64,000 bases of DNA from Syncephalastrum monosporum B8922 (lineage: Eukaryota > Mucoromycota > Mucoromycetes > Mucorales > Syncephalastraceae). Position 1 is the stretch's first letter. Each line of letters begins with the position of its first letter. Below the pieces are notes generated by a model. The model saw only the letters and a list, made by a program, of their open reading frames with translations, made no database searches and was not told the origin of the DNA. The stretch is taken from the NCBI GenBank assembly GCA_000697355.1, contig JNEN01001256.1, positions 62,001 through 126,000 on the forward strand. The letters are read 5' to 3'. Shown here piece after piece: positions 56,973 to 64,000 of this stretch. The position numbers and the translations under genes were made by a program.

Positions 56973-59900
56973 TCACAATGCCGTGCCATAGGCAGTGTTC
57001 TCAAGACCACGACACTTGATAGAAAACTCGTACGCCACCTGCTTGAAGCGTTTCATAGAGCGACACCTAACGTACTTTTTAAAACACCACCATAAAATGG
57101 ATTACAAATGACTTACCCAATGATACCCTTGATAAAGGCTTCTTTGTCAGCGCTCGTTGCCAGGGACGATGGGAATCCTTCCTGTAAATAGGTCAATGAA
57201 CCACTCCTCTTTTTATTCCAAGGACTTACAAATCCCAACAAGGTCTGGAGCCACTGCCTGCATGCCTCCATGTAACGGTTGGTCATCTTGTATAGCACAT
57301 CAATCAGTGGTCCCGCAAGCGATCTTGGTACGCGGCCTCCTATTCCCTGCAAGTCGCCTGGAGTTTAACGGATAAGATTCACAACGTCAGCAGACATACC
57401 GCAATCAGTTGTTCCATGATGCTCAAGCCCATGTTCATCATCATCGTGTTGACCACCTCGGCCAGGGGTGTGCCCTCGGTGTCTTGCGAAATAAAATCAA
57501 CCTACAATCGCGTGCATATGCGAATATGTATATCAGTCTATGCCCCTTCTTCACCCTATCTCACCAGACCATAAAGCTTAATGCGGCCTTCATTGCCAGT
57601 CGCTCTTGAACCCCCATACCCGCGATAGTGAAGCGGAAGATGGTGTCGATCATGTCTTGTGGCAACTGATAAAAAACAGGAGGACACCGTCGGATCGTCT
57701 ACAAATATCGGTCAGACAAAAGCTACTATCTTTGGTTTTCGCACTTACAGTCGAGAGCAGCTCAAAATAGTCATCAACCACATCTGGATACTGTTCCATG
57801 TCTGAGGATGGAAAATATGCATATCAGAGTCAGGGTATTGCGAAAGAATGAATATCTAGCATCACGATTAAATGCTCACCTTCAGGTTTGTTGATGAACT
57901 CAAACGTTTTCCCCGTCAATGCCCCCAGCATATTGCGCAGTCCGTCGAGACAACTCTCCTGACCGCCGTAGGCGGTCATGACCACTCGCGCCACCTGAAG
58001 CCAGCATGTGAAGGGGGCATTTCGATAGCTCGCAACAATCAGCTCAACCACATCTTGAAAAGGCAGTGTCAGGAGTGGGCTGGTGGCACGAATAGCAAGT
58101 TCGAGAAAGTCGCACAGCAGCTGCAAGGTGGACAAAATAAGGTTGCAATGTGAGAAACTCTCTTTTGCAGTTCTACTCCCCTTACCTTCATGATATGCTC
58201 ATTGGAACTGCAAAGGTGCGCTGTCTGATGGACGGAGGACTGAATCGCTTGCGTGAATTGAGTAAAGCCTTCCATGTTGGTATATAGCGCGGTCAGTTCG
58301 CCGCGCGCGAAGGCATCGTACACCGAATTTCGGGCAGAGATCGATTGGTAATCATCACTCGGCGACTGAATTCCTCGGCAACAGGCGCAAAGGTTTCCTA
58401 TTTGTGTGATGATACTCTCCTCTGCCCTGCTTGGGTCATTACGTGCAAGATCCAGCGCCTTGGCGAGGCCCTGCAAGATATCCCCCGTCAAAGTCTACGA
58501 AACCTGAGTGAGACGATAGAAACAGAAAGCTTCTTCATCTTCCGTCATACCATCAGAGGTGCCATAGCTTGATCGGGCGGTAACACTTGGATGACGTCGG
58601 CCACAGATTCGACGACGGATCGCATGATGGGTCCCTGCCAGACCAAGTTAGCACGAGTCTGCTATTCATTGTGTAAAAGAAAAGAGACGTACTGGAATAG
58701 AAGACCGTGCCATGGCACCGTATACATGCATGAGGCTGTCAAGGTCACCGACCAGAGACTCGCGACAGGTGTCGCACATATTCGAGAACGCCTTGGCAGC
58801 TGAGGGCGCGAGCTTGGAGACGCTCAAGCAGGGCACAATGTAATTCATGATAGCCGGCAGAAACGTGGGATGTACTTTGAGCCATTCCGAAAGTGAGCCT
58901 AGATGTGAAGATTCCATCAGTCGACAGTATCATACACCGTTCTACGTACCCAGCAGCAAGAGGACGGTGTTCTGCATGCGAAAATTGCCCTCGGTCGGCA
59001 GTCTCCCAAAGATGTCAGGTCCCAACAGTCGTGGTATATGAACGTTTTCCTCGGCAGCGATTTCTTCGGAGATGCTTTTGATGCTGAACAGGATGGCTTC
59101 TAATTCGCGCGCAGCCTGACCCGGATCTGTCCACTGGTTTAGCACAACCGTCGCATGGTCCAACAGGATGGCGATCATGTCATCTCGTAAGACATAGTAG
59201 GGATACATGAGTGTATCGCCCAGATCGCGTCGGCATATCCTGTACTTGTCCTTGATATCTAATAAAGACATCGTCAGCAATCCAGCTGATAAATCACCTG
59301 TGGATGTACCTTTGGGCCAAGATTCCCAGACGGCGTCGTCAGGAAAAATGGCCTTCTCCTTGAGTATCGACACGAGCTGACGATAAATGGCAAGTGCAGC
59401 TTCGCCACACTGGCGGTGCCAGGCCATCTGCTCTTGTGTACGCACTGCGCTCGTTTCGTCCTCGGCCACAACCGGCAGACTCGAGCCATTCCTGACCGGC
59501 ACGATACCTTCGTCGAACAAAGTCTCTTCAAAGACATACCAAAAGTTGAGCGGGATTTCGCTCACTTCTTGATCGACCGGGTATTGACCAGGGAAATTCG
59601 TCAGCTGCAGCACCATGTCCATCAGTTGCGCGATATTTGGGTCTGCCAGCTGTTGAGCAATAAAGTCGGTGTAGGTTTCGCCATACTCGGTGAACAGACG
59701 TGCCAGAGATTGAGCGGCTTCTTCGTCTTCGTCTAGAAAGAAGATAAGTATGACATCGACAGATGCTTGTCTTGAGTTACCGTGGACGCAGGTAAGAAAT
59801 TTGGACCGCGTCCAATCGGTGCTGAAGCACATGAGAAGATCGTTGCGTAAGGTTGTGTATTTGGCCCATGACGAGTGAGGTATGGCTTCAACGAGGACAT

Positions 59901-61057
59901 TGACAGCTGAGGAAAAGAGGTCTTCATTCTCTAGCAGAGTCATGCAGCGTTGCAAAAGCGGATACGCATCCCTAAACGACAGCTTAGAACGAGAGAACTT
60001 ACGATCTCGAATACTCACTCAAAATCGATGCCGTACTGGATCCAGGCCTGAAAACACGTCATTGCCTTCTGCTGAATGTCGATAGACGCATCTCCGGCAT
60101 TCAGGGTGGAGGATAAAGTGGAGAGCACCAAAGGCAAGCTGTCCTTTAGTTCTTGGATGATTTTTGCCCTAGAAGAATAGGTCAGTGACGGATTCAGCCA
60201 CGGTTGCCTTGGGCTTTTACCGTGTGCTGCCCAGCATTTCAGCATTCGACACTTCCTCGGGTACCAGGGTCAGGAACTCCAGCAGACACATGTGCAGGTT
60301 CTGTATGGGGATGGCATAGGTTTGTGCGCCAGCGCTCAATGCATTTGTGGTTTCGGAGACGAAGTTTTGCCAGTGATTGGGTATAGTATTGAATGCATAG
60401 GTGATGATCTAGAAGAAAATAGAGCATTGGATCATCTCCTTTTTGTTTTCTCTTTTGTTCTCATTTTCACAAAAAAGGAAAAGGAAAAAAAAAAACGTAC
60501 AGACAAGCAGAGTTTCGTCGTAATGTAGAGTGGTCCAGTGGAAAGGCGCACGAGCCCGGTCAATAATTCATTTCGCAGCCATTCAATACGATCCTCAGGT
60601 AACGTATTCCTTTTCAGCAAGAAAAATAAAAAGAGAAAGGACTTGAGTCCAAAAGACATACACACACACAGGGAATAAGACTGAACTCACCAGTCTCTGG
60701 TGATCTTGATCTGGAAAGTATGCGCACCAAAGAAACGAGCATGGTCAGACTACAAAGCAAGAAAGAGAAAGAAAAGAGAAGGAAGACACGAAGCGCCAGA
60801 AGGAACAAGAGAGAATGGCTCAGTCGAGTGCAATGAATAGAGAACAAGATGCTACCGATGAAGAAAGCAATTGGGATGCGATCTCCCAAGCATAAGGCTG
60901 CCGTTGAAATATCTGAAGCTGCTCTTGCGCTTCTTTGGCCACCTGCGGTGAGGTGGAGCTATATAGAGAATTCACGAGCTATGAACGGTAATCGCGTCAA
61001 TCCTAGTTCAAGTGGTGTAGTTATGAGGCGCACCCGCTGTACTTGGCCGAGATCCAT
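56973..61057 (-). CDS. Importin-13-like karyopherin (nuclear transport receptor)
   Basis: 991 residues from nineteen exons (minus): 61057-61034, 60978-60856, 60749-60691, 60609-60501, 60408-60221, 60168-60019, 59971-59781, 59732-59310, 59258-58950, 58898-58693, 58634-58551, 58494-58186, 58120-57880, 57801-57749, 57698-57570, 57501-57400, 57346-57230, 57181-57117, 57066-56973. Importin-beta HEAT-repeat receptor that carries cargo across the nuclear pore under Ran control. The N-terminus (VQRLVNSLYSSTSPQVAKEA, QRQPYAWEIASQLL) matches the Ran-binding start of the family; ARFFGAHTFQIKI, PLNFWYVFEETLFDEG and the ending MKRFKQVAYEFSIKCRGLE match importin-13. Length is normal. The exon 15 donor (GTCTGG) is weak. 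TNPO3/Mtr10 is the closest alternative. Confidence 0.88.
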
Positions 61058-61275
61058 CGTCCGATGTATTATTCAAATATGTAAACTGAAATGACACGAA
61101 AGAAGTGGAGCGAAAGTTGCCCTATATCAGCATGATTTAAGCCCATACCCTCCCCGATATTCCTTCCCGCACCCAATCAATCGTGGCTTAGTGTCCCTCC
61201 CAGCTTTCACTTGCAACTCAGGGCCCAACCGTACTACGACGTCCACTCTTTGCCTTTCACTGACACACCTCGACA
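61058..61275. promoter_or_regulatory. Short bidirectional promoter, importin-13 / NAA10
   Basis: Only 218 bp separate two divergent start codons, so the two essential-type genes must share this region for initiation. No TATA box is evident on either side. Confidence 0.5.
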
Positions 61276-62006
<731 letters not shown>

Positions 62007-62534
62007 ATCCTATCCATCTAAGAAATAGAACATCAACTCTACCTACCTCTCTGCCTCTCTCTCACACACACGCCTTCTATACACACGCTCACTCATCCCA
62101 CGACACGTCTTGTCTCATTTGTAATATTCGGTGAAAACCTGTTTTTGATCCCACTCCACCTTTTCGTCCTCGACTTACGGCTCGAAACGTCACCATATTC
62201 TGTCCCGAGTACAATTACAGAGAAAATGCAAAGTATTATTGATTTGGATGGGACTGCGTCATGTGAGAACATACTGTACAAGTGTGGCCATAGTGTAAGA
62301 AAGGATGACGCAATGGCCTCTGCGATATCGCCAAGTAACGAGACCGCGTATCTACGCAGCATATCGTAACCAGGCATGCTATTGGGAATGAGTTAGTGTA
62401 TAATCTGTAAGAGTATATTTCAAAAGAAATATGTTAAATGCATACATAAACTGGTTTTTGACCAGACCTTGAATTTCTACAAATCCCCCTTTTCCGGTTG
62501 CTCCGCCTGACTTGCTCACCGTTTCTCTACAACC
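62007..62534. other. Intergenic NAA10 to SUS1
   Basis: About 530 bp between same-strand genes, CT/CA-rich at the start (3' UTR of NAA10). No gene was seen. Confidence 0.4.
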
Positions 62535-62988
62535 ATGTCCGAATCCGACCAAATTCGCGATGCACTGAGCCGTCATTTTGTTGAATCTGGAGAAAAAGAA
62601 AGGTATGCGATATCCCGCTCTCTAGATCTTGGCTCAGTAGCATCACCTTTGTTCTAGACTCATGCGGATCCTTAAGTCTCGCTTAGCAGAGACGGGCTGG
62701 ACAGATGCACTTTATGCTTATGCTCGAGGTAAAGCAGCTGCGCCCCACCATGCCTCAGGTGACTTTTATTCAGACGACCGATAGATCACGTACGAGCGCA
62801 GAATACGAAGAACGTCTCATTAGACGATCTGCTGAATGAAACGTCGGACTATGGTCGAAGTAAGGGTGCTCTCTTCTAGCACAACCTCGAGGTCTAACAA
62901 GTCGGTGGTAGGCACCGTCCACGAGAGCGTCAAAAAAGAGCTCTTAGTTACCATCAAGCGCTTTCTCGACGCAGCCCCTGTTGAATAA
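62535..62988 (+). CDS. SUS1: SUS1/ENY2, SAGA deubiquitinase module and TREX-2 subunit
   Basis: 96 residues, exactly the family size, from four exons: 62535-62602, 62658-62728, 62785-62859, 62912-62988. Sus1 links SAGA-dependent transcription with mRNA export at the nuclear pore. Motifs are IRDALSRHFVESGEKERLM, ILKSRLAETGWTDALYAY, KNVSLDDLLNETSDYGRSTV and ESVKKELLVTIKRFL. Three introns in a 291-nt coding region is intron-dense. Yeast SUS1 is also known for multiple introns and regulated splicing. Exon 3 begins at an acceptor following GACCGATAG, which keeps frame and conservation; other nearby acceptors do not. Confidence 0.92.
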
Positions 62989-63034
62989 GTGTATCCATAT
63001 CGTATCCAACTTCATGATTATTTTACCTACCATC

Positions 63035-63060
63035 CACACACACACACACACACACACACA
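63035..63060. repeat. (CA)13 microsatellite
   Basis: Thirteen CA units in the 3' flank of SUS1, about 50 bp after the stop codon. Confidence 0.9.
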
Positions 63061-63254
63061 TCATCCGCCATTTCGCTGTCACCTTGATCAAGTAGTATTA
63101 TTTGTGAATTTAAGTAGCTGACAGAAGCGCATACCAAAAGACATCGCCTTTCGTCTGAGCATATAATATAACGGGCATAGACATACTCTACATTTTGATA
63201 CTGTGAAAAATAACTTTTGACTTAGGAGGTCAGCCTTGGCTCGTCGACGCTCAA

Positions 63255-63296
63255 TTCAACTAGAAACTATACTTCAACTAGAAACCATACTTCAAC
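63255..63296. repeat. 18-bp tandem repeat, 2.3 copies
   Basis: TTCAACTAGAAACTATAC followed by the same unit with one change and the first six bases of a third. Confidence 0.8.
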
Positions 63297-64000
63297 GTTA
63301 TAACATGTCTCAATCCACCGCCTGCTGTGTACATTCAAATTGATTCATGCAATACTGTATCCTTATCTCTCGAGTGGTGCTTGAACCGATAGATAGAAAG
63401 CGTCTCGGCGACCATATGACTCCATGAGAAATTCGTCATTATTTTATATCAATGCGAGAAAGGATGGTACGCAGGCTTGCCGCCGGTGATGCAACCTCTA
63501 AGAAGGCTGTTGATTTACTACCGTTGTGATACGTTAATTGATGCAATATATCACGCACATGAGCGTGCTTACCTCATATTATTGCCGTCTGCGTAAAAAA
63601 ACCTAGACCTGCAAAGAAGAGAAAAGCTGCTGGATATATAAACTCGGGAAATGTAACAGGTCACTACATTGTTTTCAAAAAATGGCTCTCGATGAAATGG
63701 ACAAAACACCAACATATGAAAGGTCACTCTATTGTGATGGATAATGCATCCATTCAAACGCATGAAGACATAAGAAATATATTGAGTATCGAGAACAAAT
63801 GTGTATACCTGCTTACTCGCATTAATTAACCCAATTAAACAATTCTGGGTAGTAGCAAACAGTAGGTGTCATAGGTTTTTGCAGGAAGACACTTTGTCAA
63901 AGAGGATTACAGAAGTCTGCACAGTGTGAAACAAATCCATTTTAAAGGGGTTGTCTTGCATTCTCCCGGTGTTGAAATAAATGTCGAAACAGACAGCCCA

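Larger units (their letters stand above)
62989..64000. other. Terminal region without a supported gene
   Basis: About 1 kb after SUS1. It contains two small repeats (listed separately) and AT-rich sequence; a gene end from outside the window cannot be excluded. Confidence 0.4.

Overview
The window is nuclear DNA of a filamentous fungus, most likely an early-diverging one (Mucoromycota, probably Mucorales). The evidence is dense, short (about 50-100 bp) spliceosomal introns, monocistronic genes on both strands, pyrimidine-rich leaders, and lineage-typical genes: an NST1 homologue, a beta-trefoil/CipC-like protein, a C2H2-type factor, and a gene family with an RPDYKVDAYESYEYAYTT-type signature. 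I rebuilt 24 intact protein-coding gene models by choosing exon borders that keep the reading frame and restore conserved motifs. I found no convincing rRNA, tRNA or CRISPR array.

Layout. 1-3.4 kb has no recognisable gene. 3.4-4.7 kb (minus) encodes a bHLH transcription factor, followed by a 3.3 kb gene-poor stretch. 8.0-15.1 kb is compact: nicotinamide riboside kinase (minus), a mitochondrial PPR protein, a beta-trefoil/CipC (DUF3759) fusion and mitoribosomal protein MRP51 (all plus), then an RCC1-repeat protein (minus). 15.7-22.6 kb holds a SAM + HMG-box regulator (plus) and the large charged NST1 protein (minus). 24.9-31.8 kb holds a hypothetical basic protein, an HTH + Myb/SANT protein (both plus) and a 1099-residue PPR protein (minus). 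34.0-37.1 kb holds a truncated alpha/beta-hydrolase-like fragment directly before the Vts1/Smaug-type RNA-binding protein. 37.5-43.5 kb (minus) has a secreted serine carboxypeptidase, splicing factor ISY1 and a choline-transporter-like membrane protein. 44.1-48.6 kb has sorting nexin 4 (plus), complex I subunit NDUFA5 and a pseudouridine-5'-phosphate glycosidase (both minus). 48.7-53.9 kb is a decayed region with a minisatellite, a truncated lineage-specific gene and a degenerate Ty3/gypsy pol remnant. 53.9-63.0 kb holds a C2-domain protein with strong promoter and codon bias, a two-finger C2H2 protein, importin-13, NAA10 and SUS1.

The genes do not form a pathway cluster. They are mostly housekeeping functions (splicing, nuclear transport, mRNA export, N-terminal acetylation, mitochondrial expression and respiration, nucleoside salvage, endosomal sorting) mixed with lineage-specific regulators. 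The most notable observations are four introns that can only be read with GC-AG borders, the beta-trefoil/CipC and SAM/HMG architectures, a 5' gene fragment lying before vts1, a start-codon-only first exon in isy1, and a C2 protein with a glycine-rich hydrophobic tail and promoter/codon signs of very high expression. No clear new multi-gene system was found. All splice models come from reading the sequence by eye and were not checked against transcripts.
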